In this document: positions 1 to 8,383 of the stretch, piece after piece
Numbering within the stretch: the first letter of the stretch is position 1
Layout of the letters: every line of letters begins with the position of its first letter
DNA from: Capillimicrobium parvum
GTDB taxonomy: Bacteria; Actinomycetota; Thermoleophilia; Solirubrobacterales; Solirubrobacteraceae
Direction: 5' to 3'
Assembly (NCBI RefSeq): GCF_021172045.1
Contig: NZ_CP087164.1
Location: forward strand, 930,001-994,000
Length of the DNA: 64,000 nucleotides
Translations under genes and position numbers: made by a program
The notes under the pieces: generated by a model
What the model was told of the DNA's origin: nothing
What the model saw: the letters and a program-made list of their open reading frames with translations, nothing else
The model's database searches: none

Positions 1-1
1 C

Positions 2-220
2 GGCAGCGGCCTGCCCGAGTTCACCGCCGCCGACCGCCCGGTCGCCGACACGGACCTCGTCGTCTGGTACACGTTCGGCGCCCACCACGTCGTGCGTCCC
101 GAGGACTGGCCCGTGATGCCGGCGACGCACATCGGCTTCAGGCTCAAGCCGAGCGGGTTCTTCGACGGCAACCCGGCCCTCGACATGCCGCGCAGCGCCG
201 CGCACCACTGCCACGGCTGA
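2..220 (+). CDS. Copper amine oxidase, C-terminal end (partial)
   Basis: The window opens inside this gene; only the last 72 residues are present. The segment WYTFGAHHVVRPEDWPVMP followed by IGFRLKPSGFFDGNPALDMP is the conserved C-terminal signature of copper/topaquinone primary-amine oxidases, which oxidise amines to aldehydes with release of ammonia and hydrogen peroxide. The histidines before RPEDWP include the third copper ligand of the family. The topaquinone tyrosine and the other ligands lie upstream of the window and cannot be checked. The protein ends with a His-rich tail (AHHCHG). The gene converges on the deacetylase at 280-1401. Confidence 0.88.
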   Translation, partial: GSGLPEFTAADRPVADTDLVVWYTFGAHHVVRPEDWPVMPATHIGFRLKPSGFFDGNPALDMPRSAAHHCHG

Positions 221-279
221 AATCCTCGGCGGGTGTCGAGGTCCTCAACGGCCTTGACCGGCGCGAGACGCCCAGACCG

Positions 280-1401
280 TCAGTTGACCGTGGCGGGGTG
301 AGCAGGCAGCTCGTCAAGGTTTTTTTCCGCGCGCTTGATGGCATCGTCCTGATGCGGTTGGAGATCCATGTACGCCATGGCGCTGAAGACCGCGGTGAAC
401 GGGTCCTCGACACGCTCTTGCGTGCCGAGCAGCTCCTCCATGACCGCCACGCCGCAGAACGGCACATGGGCCGAGGAGTACCCGCCCTCGTGGATGAGGA
501 CGAGCCGGCCGTCGCAGACCTCGGCGGTGACGTCGAGCAGGATCCGCGCCATCCGCGCGAAGCCGGGGCTGGTGACACCCATGACCGCGAACGGGTCGCA
601 CATGCTCGCGTCGAACCCCGAGGCGACGAGCACGACGTCGGGGCGGAAGCGCCGGATCGCCGGCGCGACGACGCGCTCCAGCGCCGCCTCGTACGCGCCG
701 TTGCCCGAGCCCGGCGGCAGCGGGACGTTCAGGGTTGTGCCGACGCCGTCGCCTACGCCGGTGTCGGCGACCTGCCCCGAATCGACGGGGTAGAGGTTGT
801 CCTGGTGCAGCGAGATGGCGAGGACCGTGGCGTCTTCGTAAAACGCATGCTCGGTCCCGTTGCCGTGGTGCACGTCCCAGTCGACGATGGCGACGCGCTC
901 GGCGCCGAGCACCTCACGCGCGTGGAGTCCGGCCAGCGCGGTGTTGCCGAAGATGCAGAAGCCGCGTCCGAGGTCGCGCTCGGCGTGATGCCCAGGAGGT
1001 CGCACCAGCGCGTACGCGTTGTCGACGTCGCCTCGCATGACCGCCTCGGTGGCCGTCATCGCGCCGCCCGCCGCGAGAGCCGCGACCTCGTAGCCGTTGG
1101 CGCCGAACGGGGCGAGCTCGCCGCCATCGCCTCCGCCTGCCGCGCTGAGGTCCTTGATCCGTTGTACGTACTCGGGCGTGTGCAGCCGCAGGATCTCCTC
1201 GTCCGTGGCGGGACGGGCCTTGAGCTCGACGCATTGGTCGAGGAGGCCGGTGACGTCGAGCAGGTTACGGAAGCGGCGCTTGGTCGCCGGGCTCTCCCCG
1301 TGCATCTCGGGCTCGATGAGCCCGCCGGCCGACATGAAGCCCGACCCCGTGCCCGTGTCATGCCAGGCGTATCGCTCGTCCCAGAGGAATCCGGTGGTCA
1401 T
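280..1401 (-). CDS. Class II histone deacetylase-family (AcuC/HDAC-like) hydrolase
   Basis: A 373-residue zinc amidohydrolase of the arginase/deacetylase fold. The active-site motifs are intact: RPPGHHAE at residues 134-141, DWDVHHGNGTE at 174-184 (Asp and His zinc ligands), SGFDAS around 261-266 (second Asp ligand) and the catalytic tyrosine in EGGYS near 309. Bacterial members deacetylate acetyl-lysine, acetylpolyamines or acetyl-CoA synthetase; which substrate applies here cannot be read from sequence. Length is normal for the family. The ATG at 1401 gives MTTGFLWDERY, the usual N-terminus. It follows an amine oxidase tail-to-tail, so a link to polyamine turnover is possible but is only inference. 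Confidence 0.9.
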   Translation of the reverse strand: MTTGFLWDERYAWHDTGTGSGFMSAGGLIEPEMHGESPATKRRFRNLLDVTGLLDQCVELKARPATDEEILRLHTPEYVQRIKDLSAAGGGDGGELAPFGANGYEVAALAAGGAMTATEAVMRGDVDNAYALVRPPGHHAERDLGRGFCIFGNTALAGLHAREVLGAERVAIVDWDVHHGNGTEHAFYEDATVLAISLHQDNLYPVDSGQVADTGVGDGVGTTLNVPLPPGSGNGAYEAALERVVAPAIRRFRPDVVLVASGFDASMCDPFAVMGVTSPGFARMARILLDVTAEVCDGRLVLIHEGGYSSAHVPFCGVAVMEELLGTQERVEDPFTAVFSAMAYMDLQPHQDDAIKRAEKNLDELPAHPATVN

Positions 1402-1563
1402 GCGCGCGAGTGTCCCCGTGCCCTCGAACGCGCGATACCGCGTCGCTGCGGGAGCCTTGGAGCAATCACAAGGCGTGCAGCCGGTCTAGAAGATCGAGAA
1501 CACGCTGGCGGCCGGGTTGGTACGCGCGCCCGCCGACCCGGCCTCGGGCGATCGCCGCCGGCG

Positions 1564-1758
1564 GGGCCGTTCATCGTCGACGCGTTCAGCGGGATGATCG
1601 TCGGCTGGCGCGTCGCGGGCCACATGCGCAGCCCGATGGTCCTCGACGCGATCGAGATGGCCCGCTGGAACCGCGGCCCGCCCCGTGGCACCGAGGGTAT
1701 TCGCTCCGGCGCAGCTCGCACCGTACCCCGCCAGGGCCGCGGTGTGTCCTTCGCCTAG
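1564..1758 (+). pseudogene. Remnant of an IS3-type transposase integrase core
   Basis: A short reading frame contains FIVDAFSGMIVGWRVAGHMR followed by SPMVLDAIEMARWNRG, which matches the start of the rve (DDE) integrase core of IS3-family OrfB, including the first catalytic Asp (FIVDAF). The match stops after about 45 residues and no second or third catalytic residue, HTH or inverted repeat is visible. The upstream part, 1402-1563, has no recognisable gene. It lies beside a decayed integrase and a tRNA gene, as expected for scrap DNA in an old integration site. Confidence 0.6.
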
Positions 1759-1794
1759 CCGTCCTCCTCCGGCGCCACCCGAGAGGAGGGCCGC

Positions 1795-2880
1795 ATGGCT
1801 AGAAGGTCCACGGGCGGCGTGGTGAGAAGCAGACGCGCCGCGGAACGTCGTACGCGATGCGCTTCGGGCGTTTGGCGTTCGGCAGTACATGGAGCTTGGC
1901 TACGCGTCCGATGGCTGGTCGCGGAAGCGGGCTGAGAACGAGCTCACCTACGTCCTCGAGAAGGTGCGACGTGGCTAGTGGCAGCCGCCAGCCGAGCCGG
2001 AGCCGGCGCGCGACATCCCGACGTTCCACGAGTTCGCGACCGACTGGCTCGCCGAACGCGAACCCGAGTTGCGGTCCGCGACCGTCCAGTCGTATCGGTG
2101 GCAGCTCACGTACGTGTTGCTGCCGTACTTCCACCGGATGTGGCTCGACAAGATCGGCGTGGCTGAGGTGGACGGCTATCGCGACGCCCAGCTTCGGGAG
2201 GCGCGCCGGCGGCAGGAGGCGATGGAAGCTGGCGAGCCGATCCGCGACCAGCGTGGGAAGGTGCTTCGGCCGCTGTCGGCGGCCACGATCAACACGACGA
2301 TCACGAGGTTGGGCCAGATCCTCGATGTCGCGCATGAGCGGGGCGTGATCACCGCGAACCCGGTTCGGATCAACCCTCGCAACAGGAAGCTGAAGCGAGT
2401 GACGAAGCAGCTGCCTTGGTTGGAGCCCGACGAGGTCCTGGCGCTCATCGAGGCCGCCGGCAGGCTCGACACTGCGGACGATCGCTACCTCCCCACCCGC
2501 CGTCCGCTTCTGGCGACGCTGGCGTGGGCCGGTCTCCGCATCGGCGAGGCGATCGACCCTGCGGTGGCGGCATATCGACCTGGCGCACGGGCGCATCTGG
2601 GTACGGCAGTCCAAGACGGATGCGGGCGTGCGGGATGTCGATCTGCAGCCCGAACTCCGCGATGTGCTGTTGCCGTGGCGTGCGGCTACGCCGTTCGCCG
2701 AGCCGGACGACCGGGTGTTCCCTACACAGGCCGGCGGGCTCTCAACCGCCAGAGCGTCAGGCAGCTCGCGGCGGACCGAGCGATTGCGCAACCTTTGCGC
2801 TTCCGTAGCGCTTCCACACGTCGCCAACGCTGCTGCGCTCCGCCATAGCAGGAGTGATCCAGCGCCCTATGTGCGGCGGC
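1795..2880 (+). pseudogene. Decayed tyrosine recombinase (phage-type integrase)
   Basis: The ATG at 1795 has a GGAGG ribosome-binding site six bases upstream. Pieces of one integrase can be read in three frames: MARRSTGGVV, then EKQTRRGTSYAMRF from 1824 (one base lost), then GVRQYMELGYASDGW from about 1868 (one base lost), an in-frame TAG at 1976-1978, then the SAM-like core-binding domain (FHEFATDWLAEREPELRSAT) and the start of the catalytic domain with the first catalytic Arg (AGLRIGEA). A base gained near 2558 shifts the frame to LRWRHIDLAHGRIW. After VFPTQAGG the similarity fades and the His-x-x-Arg and Tyr motifs are not recoverable. It abuts tRNA-Val, the expected attachment site. Confidence 0.85.
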
Positions 2881-2889
2881 TTTGCTACA

Positions 2890-2961
2890 TGGGCGCGGCG
2901 GGTTTCGAACCTGCGACCTCTCGCGTGTGAAGCGAGCGCTCTCCCACTGAGCTACGCGCCC
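2890..2961 (-). tRNA. tRNA-Val (anticodon CAC)
   Basis: Read on the minus strand the 72 bases fold as a cloverleaf: acceptor stem GGGCGCG/CGCGCCC, D-arm GCTC-AGTGGGA-GAGC, anticodon stem CTCGC/GCGAG with loop TTCACAC (anticodon CAC, reading the valine codon GTG), five-base variable loop, and a T-arm with loop TTCGAAA. One A:C mismatch lies in the middle of the T stem. No CCA is encoded; the discriminator is A. The 3' end points at the broken integrase, so this gene is very probably the chromosomal attachment site of the lost element. Confidence 0.93.
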
Positions 2962-3114
2962 GGATACGACGGGCCCCGATCCTAGCGAGCGCGAGCTCGG
3001 CGCGGTGTGCGTCGCGCTCGGTCCGTCCAGCGCGCCGGGCGCGTCCATCGAGGTCGTCTCCCGGGCCGGCTTGGGCGGACGTGGTCGGCGGGCGCTCTCC
3101 TGCGCCCGGAAGCT

Positions 3115-3948
3115 TCAGGCCGGGGTCGCTCGTTCGAGCGCGGGCCAGCCGACGTCGGCCTCACGCTCGGCCTGCTCGGCGGCGCCTCCCTCGCGGATCC
3201 CGAACAGCCGCTTCGCGTAGAGCAGGTATACGACGATCGCCAGGTTGACGACGAACGTCAGCGCCTTGAGCACAGAGGCGCGGTCGACGATCTCGTAGAT
3301 CTCGAGCGGCATCAGCCCGGCGGTGGCGATGAACGTCAGGTACTCGGCCCAGCGCTTGCCGAGCCAGAGCCCGACCGCCTCGGCCCCCTCGAGCAGCGCG
3401 TACGCCGCGACGAGCAGCCCGATCTTCGTCAGCGTCCCGTGCGAGATCGAGAACAGGCGGCGGACGTCGTGCAGCACGCCGTGGTCCTTCGGCGCCGACG
3501 ACCCGTTGAACGCGCCCTGCAAGTCGGCGAGCACCCGGTAGGCCGGGTCGCGCAGGCTCGCCTCGTTGGCCGCGAACAGGAAGATCGCCACCGCGATCAC
3601 GGCCAGTAGAACGAAGTGGAAGGCGCGGTCGACCGCGATGGTTCGCAGGACGATCTTGTCGCGCAGCGCCTTGCCGCGCAGGGGCACCTCGATGGCCTCG
3701 CGGGGAGGGAGCACCTCGCGCGACGGCTCGGACGGCTGTGGAAGCGGCAGCCAGGAGTCGCAGCGCAGGCACCGGTGCCAGCGCACGCCGTCGTTGCCCG
3801 GGCGCACGACGATCGCGTCCTCGGGCCGCACGTGCGCGACGTCGAGGCCGAGCAGCTCGTGGCCGCGCACGCCGCACACGATCAGCTCGTAGTGCAGCCG
3901 CGGGACGAAGCGCCGGGGCCTCGTCGTGCCGGGCAGGTCGCGCGCCAT
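3115..3948 (-). CDS. DUF2127 integral membrane protein
   Basis: A 277-residue protein. Residues 1-100 are soluble and contain RPEDAIVVRPGNDGVRWHRC and a CLRCDSW pair of cysteines, suggesting a small metal site. About four hydrophobic segments follow (around AFHFVLLAVIAVAIFLFA, KIGLLVAAYALLEGAEAVGL, YLTFIATAGLMPLEIYEI and VVNLAIVVYLLYAKRLF), the arrangement of DUF2127 membrane proteins of unknown function. Start ATG 3948 is preferred over longer frames because the next gene starts divergently 37 bases away. Function unknown. Confidence 0.75.
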   Translation of the reverse strand: MARDLPGTTRPRRFVPRLHYELIVCGVRGHELLGLDVAHVRPEDAIVVRPGNDGVRWHRCLRCDSWLPLPQPSEPSREVLPPREAIEVPLRGKALRDKIVLRTIAVDRAFHFVLLAVIAVAIFLFAANEASLRDPAYRVLADLQGAFNGSSAPKDHGVLHDVRRLFSISHGTLTKIGLLVAAYALLEGAEAVGLWLGKRWAEYLTFIATAGLMPLEIYEIVDRASVLKALTFVVNLAIVVYLLYAKRLFGIREGGAAEQAEREADVGWPALERATPA

Positions 3949-3985
3949 CGCACCACCTTCCCGTATTCGGCCACCGTCGCGCGCC

Positions 3986-4805
3986 GTGGTCTCGGTCATC
4001 GCCGTGCTCGTCCTCGCCGCGGCGGTCGGGTACGTCGCCCAGCGCCGCCTGCTCGGCGGACGCGGCGCCGATGACCCGCACGCCCGCGCCGAGGGCCTTC
4101 CCGCCCACGAGCTCATCATCCCCGTGCGCACGCTCGCCGCGCTCCTGCTCGCCTTCGTGCTGCTGTCGGTCTACTCGTCCTACGAGGACGCCGGCGATCG
4201 CGCGGCGGCGGCGGCGGGTGCGGTGCTCTCGCAGGCCGACGACGCCGCGCTGCTGCAGCCGGCCGCGCGCACGGAGGTCCTGGGCCTGCTGCGCTGCTAC
4301 GCCCGCGCGGTCGCCGAGGTCGAGTGGGGCGTGCAGAGCAACGCCGGGCACTCGTCCCCGGTGGTCGACGACGCCTCCGACCGCATCACGCGTGCCATCG
4401 GCCGCGCGCGAGGACCAGGCCAACGCGCTGGCGCTCGGCGCGATCCTCGGCGACGACGGCGCGCGCATCCAGGCCCGGCGCGGCCGCCTCGACGAGGGCC
4501 GCGCGAGCGTCCTGGGCACCGTCTACGCGCTGCTGCTGGTGAGCGTCGCGATCATGCTCGCGGGCATGTCCGCGCTCGCGCATCCGTTGGTGCGCCGCGG
4601 CGTGCAGCTCGGCATCCTCGTCGGGGCGACCGTCGTGTTCGCGTTCACGCTGCTCGTCATCCGCGACCTCGACCGGCCGTACAGCGGCTCCGCCAAGATC
4701 CAGCCGGCCGCGATGCGCGACGCCGAGCGCCGCATCGCGACACTCACGGCGGCGAGTTCCGAGCCGCCCTGCGACCAGGACGGCCGCCCGCGCAGCCAAG
4801 GCTGA
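3986..4805 (+). pseudogene. DUF4239-like membrane protein, frameshifted
   Basis: The N-terminal half runs from a GTG at 3986 (VVSVIAVLVLAAAVGYVAQR) through a second membrane segment (TLAALLLAFVLLSVYSSYED) and LLRCYARAVAEVEWG to about position 4403. The same protein continues one base out of register as REDQANALALGAILGDDG, then two membrane segments, including GTYALLL-like and GVQLGILVGATVVFAFTLLV, and DLDRPYSG, stopping at 4805. The four-helix plan with a soluble middle carrying VEWG and a late DLDRPF/Y motif resembles DUF4239 (bestrophin-like) proteins. The shift falls in a gcgcgcg run at 4403-4410 and may be a true mutation or a sequencing error. Confidence 0.65.
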
Positions 4806-4901
4806 AAGCCGGGGCGTTGGACCGTCCGTTCCTCGGTGTCCGAGCGCAGGCGCGCCGGATCGCCGTGCGCGGCCATCCCGCGCATCAGTACCATGGGTCG
4901 C

Positions 4902-5176
4902 GGACCGTGCTAGGCGGGGAGGTAGCGGTGCCCTGTCGCTCGCAATCCGCTCTAGCGAGGCCGAATCCCCACTTGAGGGGTGACGCCTTCGGGGCCAGCG
5001 CGTCGATGGCGGCGTCGATGGGCCGGGTCCCGCGCGATGTCGGCCCGTGAACCAGGTCAGGTCCGGAAGGAAGCAGCCTTAAGCGGTCACCGGCAGGCGC
5101 AGCGGGAGCTCCCGGCCCGGAGCCGACAGAGGCGAACGCGCCCGGAGACCGATCCTCGATGGTGGGTGCACGGTCC
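4902..5176 (+). ncRNA. ffs: Large bacterial signal recognition particle RNA (with Alu domain)
   Basis: The apical S-domain is unmistakable: CAGGTCAGGTCCGGAAGGAA then GCAGCC at 5053-5078, with the GGAA tetraloop that binds Ffh. A second, 5' domain begins with GTGCTAGGCGGGGAGGTAGC at 4908, followed by GGTGCCCTGT, the conserved Alu-domain start of the long SRP RNA type. The 5' bases 4902-4910 (GGACCGTGC) pair perfectly with 5168-5176, and GGGCCGGG at 5020-5027 pairs with 5111-5118 in the long helix. The length, about 275 nt, fits the large class rather than the 100-nt 4.5S type. It targets membrane and secreted proteins co-translationally. Confidence 0.92.
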
Positions 5177-5215
5177 ACTTTCGCCTTCACGCCCGGCACG
5201 CTACGGTGCCGGGCG

Positions 5216-5401
5216 ATGAGCAGCGCCCCCGAGCGCCAGCGGGTCGACGGGCCCGCACATCCCGGCGAGGAGATCTGCCACATCGTCACCGAGGACGACC
5301 CCGACACCGCGCTGTGCGGCAAGGACGTCACCGGCTGGCCGTGGAACCCGCCGTGGCCGATGTGCGTCGTCTGCGTCGACCTCGCGGGCGGTTACGTCTG
5401 A
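5216..5401 (+). CDS. Small cysteine-containing protein of unknown function
   Basis: A 61-residue protein starting at ATG 5216, 40 bases after the SRP RNA. It has three cysteines that could bind metal, at EEICHIV, TALCGKDV and the CVVC pair near the C-terminus. The layout HIV-x-D-x-TALCG...CVVC resembles short zinc-ribbon-like actinobacterial proteins such as the DUF3039 type, but I cannot assign a family with confidence. The last 10 bases overlap the convergent hydrolase gene. Confidence 0.6.
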   Translation: MSSAPERQRVDGPAHPGEEICHIVTEDDPDTALCGKDVTGWPWNPPWPMCVVCVDLAGGYV

Positions 5402-6210
5402 ACCGCCGCGTCGACGCGCTGCGTGACCTCGAGGATGCGGCGGGCGACGAGCTCGGGGTCGTCCCACATCGGCAGGTGCCCGGCATCGGGGAGGGCGAGG
5501 AACTCGGCGTCCGGCAGCAGCCTCAGCAGCCGGAGGTAGTGGCCGGGCCAGCGGATGAGCCGGTCGCGTTCGCCGTAGAGGATGCGCACCGGGCAGTCGA
5601 TCGCCCCGAGCTCGCCGAACGCGCCGTCACGCCGGGCGAGCGCGATGCCCTCGTTCACGACGCTGCATCCGGCGGCGCCCTCGATCATGTCGAGCGCGGC
5701 GCGCGGCGGCACGCGCTCCGGGTGGGCGACGACGTCGTGCAGCGAGATCCACTTCAGCCGCCGCCGTGCCGCGAGCGCGTGGGCCATGCGGCCGGTCGCC
5801 TTGAGCAGGTGGTGCGTCTGGATGAAGTAGCGGTAGACCGCCTCGCCCTCGCGGCTGCGCGGCTCCCACCCGCCCGCCGGACACACGCCGACGACCGACC
5901 TCGCTCGGCCGCGCGCGGCGAGCTCCAGCGCCAGCCAGCCGCCGTACGAGCTGCCGACGATGTGCGCGACGCCCCACCCCTCCTCGTCCATGCGCTCCTC
6001 GAGCAGGTCGCATCCGGCCTCGACCGTCATCTCGACGCCGTCGGGGAACGGGCTGCCGCCGTAGTGGCCGGGCAGCGTGGGGGCGAGCACCTCGTGATGC
6101 TCCTCGAGCGCCGGCAGCACGGGCGTCCACGCCCGCCAGGTGTCGGTGAAGCCGTGCAGCGCCAGCAGCGGCGTTCCAGCGCCGCCGTGGTGTTCCGGCG
6201 GGACGGTCAC
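5392..6210 (-). CDS. Alpha/beta-fold hydrolase
   Basis: A 272-residue protein with the full hydrolase signature: LLALHGFTDTW (oxyanion hole HG) near residue 16, nucleophile elbow GSSYGG near 87-92, a late acid in LYGERDRLI and the catalytic histidine in PDAGHLPMWDDPE. It carries a helical lid (residues about 120-200). Members include esterases, lipases and C-C hydrolases; the substrate cannot be predicted. It is transcribed away from dnaX, with 44 bases between the two starts. Confidence 0.85.
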   Translation of the reverse strand: MTVPPEHHGGAGTPLLALHGFTDTWRAWTPVLPALEEHHEVLAPTLPGHYGGSPFPDGVEMTVEAGCDLLEERMDEEGWGVAHIVGSSYGGWLALELAARGRARSVVGVCPAGGWEPRSREGEAVYRYFIQTHHLLKATGRMAHALAARRRLKWISLHDVVAHPERVPPRAALDMIEGAAGCSVVNEGIALARRDGAFGELGAIDCPVRILYGERDRLIRWPGHYLRLLRLLPDAEFLALPDAGHLPMWDDPELVARRILEVTQRVDAAVQT

Positions 6211-6254
6211 GGCCCGAACGGTACCCGGGCGCGCTCAACTAGACTGACTGGTCC

Positions 6255-8012
6255 GTGTCGTCCGCGCCCTCGCTGTATCGCCGTCACCGCCCGCGGACCT
6301 TCGCCGATGTCGTCGGCCAGGAGCATGTCGTGCGCACGCTCACCAACGCCGTCGAGCAGGGGAAGGTCCATCACGCGAACCTGTTCGTCGGGTCGCGCGG
6401 GACCGGGAAGACCTCGATGGCGAAGATCCTCGCCGCCTGCCTGAACTGCGTGAACGGTCCGACCGTCTCGCCGTGCGGGGTGTGCGAGTCGTGCACCGCG
6501 ATCGCCGGCGCGACGTCGATGGACGTCATCGAGATGGACGCGGCGTCCAACAACTCGGTCGACGACATCCGCGACCTGCGCGAGAGCGTAGCGTTCGCGC
6601 CGGTGTCCGGGCGCCACAAGGTGTACATCCTCGACGAGGCGCACATGCTGTCGTCGCAGGCCTGGAACGCGTTCCTCAAGACGCTCGAGGAGCCGCCGCC
6701 GAACACGATCTTCGTCCTCGCGACGACCGAGGCGAACAAGGTGCTGCCGACGGTCGTCGACCGCTGCCACCGCTTCGACTTCAAGCGGCCGACCGCCGAG
6801 CAGGTCGCGTCGGTCATCCGCCGGGTCGCGAGCGCCGAGTCGATCGACGTCGGGCCCGAGGCCGTCGCGCTGATGGCCCGCCACGCGACGGGTTCGTTCC
6901 GTGACGCGCTCGGCACCCTCGAGCAGCTGGTCACGTACTCGGGCTCGTCGATCGCGCTCGACGACGTGCTCGCCGTCCTCGGCGTCGCCGACAGCGACCT
7001 GCTGTTCGAGGCGCTCGACGCGATCGCGGCCGCCGACGCGCGCGCCGCGCTGCTGGCCGCCGACCGGCTCGCGACGACGGGGCGCGACGCGGGGACGTTC
7101 ATCCGCGACCTCGAGGGCCACGCGCGCGAGCTGCTCGTGGTCCGCACGCTCGGCGGGGAGGTGCCGTCGGAGCTGGCACTCTCGCCCGAGCACGACGCGC
7201 GACTGGCCGAGCAGGCCGGGCGCGTGCCGGTCGCCGCCGTGGTCCGGTTGCTCGACCTGCTCGCCGCGGCGATGGAGGCGATCAAGAACGGCGCGGACCC
7301 GCGCACGCAGCTCGAGCTGGCCCTCGTGAAGGCGGCGACGCCGGCGGTCGACGCGTCGACGAAGGCGCTGCTCGCCCGGATCGAGCGGCTCGAGGCGCAG
7401 CTTGCGGCGGGCGGGGGCGCACCGGCGGCTGCTCCCGCGCCGGTGGGCGAACGTCCCCCGCCGCCGCCGCGGCCCACGCCGACGACGCCGCCCTCGCCCG
7501 ACGTGCCGGCCCCGCCGCCGCCCGAGGCGCCCGCGCCGCCGCCCCAGCCGCCGCCCGGCGACGACGCCCACGAGACCGCCGCCAACGGAGCGACCGTCGC
7601 GATCGCCGCAGCCGTGGCGCCCGGCGCGGGCGCCGGCCCGGCTCCGGCGGTCGAGATGCTCGCCGACGTGTGGCCCGCCGTGCTCGACAGCGTGCGCGCC
7701 GAGAACGCCCTGCTGGCGGCGATCCTCGACACCGCCCGCCCGGTCGCGGCCGACGGCACCGTCGTCACGATCGCCTTCCCGCAGTCGGAGGCGTTCCTGC
7801 ACCGCAAGGCCGACGACCCGGCCCACCGCGAGGTCGTGGCCGAGGCGCTGCGGGCCGTCACCGGCCACGCGCTGCGTCCCAGCTACGAGCTGCGCGACGA
7901 CCTGCCCACCGCCGCCGAGGCGCCCGCTCCCACCGAGGAGGAGTGGATTGCGCGCTTCAAGGAGGCGTTCGACGCCGAAGAGCTGACCCACGACGAGGAG
8001 CCTGGTTCCTGA
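6255..8012 (+). CDS. dnaX: DNA polymerase III subunits gamma/tau
   Basis: The clamp-loader ATPase: SLYRRHRPRTFADVVGQEHV at the N-terminus, Walker A GSRGTGKTS near residue 51, a four-cysteine zinc module (CLNC...CGVCESC), Walker B VYILDEAHML and the sensor motif region. Residues about 390-430 form a proline-rich linker, followed by a C-terminal domain of the tau type. The GTG at 6255 directly gives the canonical N-terminus. A TAGACT sequence at about 6240-6245 could serve as a -10 element with a very short leader. The stop overlaps the next start (TGATG), so it heads a coupled dnaX-ybaB-recR operon. Confidence 0.97.
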   Translation: MSSAPSLYRRHRPRTFADVVGQEHVVRTLTNAVEQGKVHHANLFVGSRGTGKTSMAKILAACLNCVNGPTVSPCGVCESCTAIAGATSMDVIEMDAASNNSVDDIRDLRESVAFAPVSGRHKVYILDEAHMLSSQAWNAFLKTLEEPPPNTIFVLATTEANKVLPTVVDRCHRFDFKRPTAEQVASVIRRVASAESIDVGPEAVALMARHATGSFRDALGTLEQLVTYSGSSIALDDVLAVLGVADSDLLFEALDAIAAADARAALLAADRLATTGRDAGTFIRDLEGHARELLVVRTLGGEVPSELALSPEHDARLAEQAGRVPVAAVVRLLDLLAAAMEAIKNGADPRTQLELALVKAATPAVDASTKALLARIERLEAQLAAGGGAPAAAPAPVGERPPPPPRPTPTTPPSPDVPAPPPPEAPAPPPQPPPGDDAHETAANGATVAIAAAVAPGAGAGPAPAVEMLADVWPAVLDSVRAENALLAAILDTARPVAADGTVVTIAFPQSEAFLHRKADDPAHREVVAEALRAVTGHALRPSYELRDDLPTAAEAPAPTEEEWIARFKEAFDAEELTHDEEPGS

Positions 8013-8383
8013 TGCCCCAGCCGAACATGCAGCAGATGCTCAAGCAGGTCCAGAAGATGCAGCAGGACATGATGGCCGCGCAGGAGCAACTGAAGAACGA
8101 GGTCGTCGAAGCGTCCGCCGGAGGCGGCATGGTGACGGTCAAGGTGACCGGCGACCTGGAGATCAAGGACGTCCGCATCTCGCCCGAGGCGGTCGATCCC
8201 GACGACGTCGAGCTGCTCCAGGATCTGGTGCTGGCCGCGACGAACGAGGCGCTGCGCTCGGCACAGGAGCTCGCGGCGTCGAAGATGGGCGGTCTCACCG
8301 GCGGCCTCGACCTGGGCTCGATGGGCCTGCCCGGTCTGGGCGGCCCCGGAGGTCCGGGCGGGATGGGCGGCCTGCCGCGGTGA
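8012..8383 (+). CDS. YbaB/EbfC nucleoid-associated protein
   Basis: A 123-residue member of the YbaB/EbfC family, dimeric DNA-binding proteins typically encoded between dnaX and recR. The N-terminus MQQMLKQVQKMQQDMMAAQE is the family's amphipathic helix; the body has the AGGGMVTVKVTGDLEIKDV sheet. The last 25 residues are an unusual Gly/Met/Pro-rich tail (GLPGLGGPGGPGGMGG). It overlaps dnaX by one base and recR by four, so translation is probably coupled. Confidence 0.95.
   Translation: MPQPNMQQMLKQVQKMQQDMMAAQEQLKNEVVEASAGGGMVTVKVTGDLEIKDVRISPEAVDPDDVELLQDLVLAATNEALRSAQELAASKMGGLTGGLDLGSMGLPGLGGPGGPGGMGGLPR

Noticed and set aside
5020-5118. Short 4.5S-type SRP RNA
   Set aside because: The region upstream to 4902 has the Alu-domain start and a perfect closing helix with 5168-5176, so the long form is the better reading.
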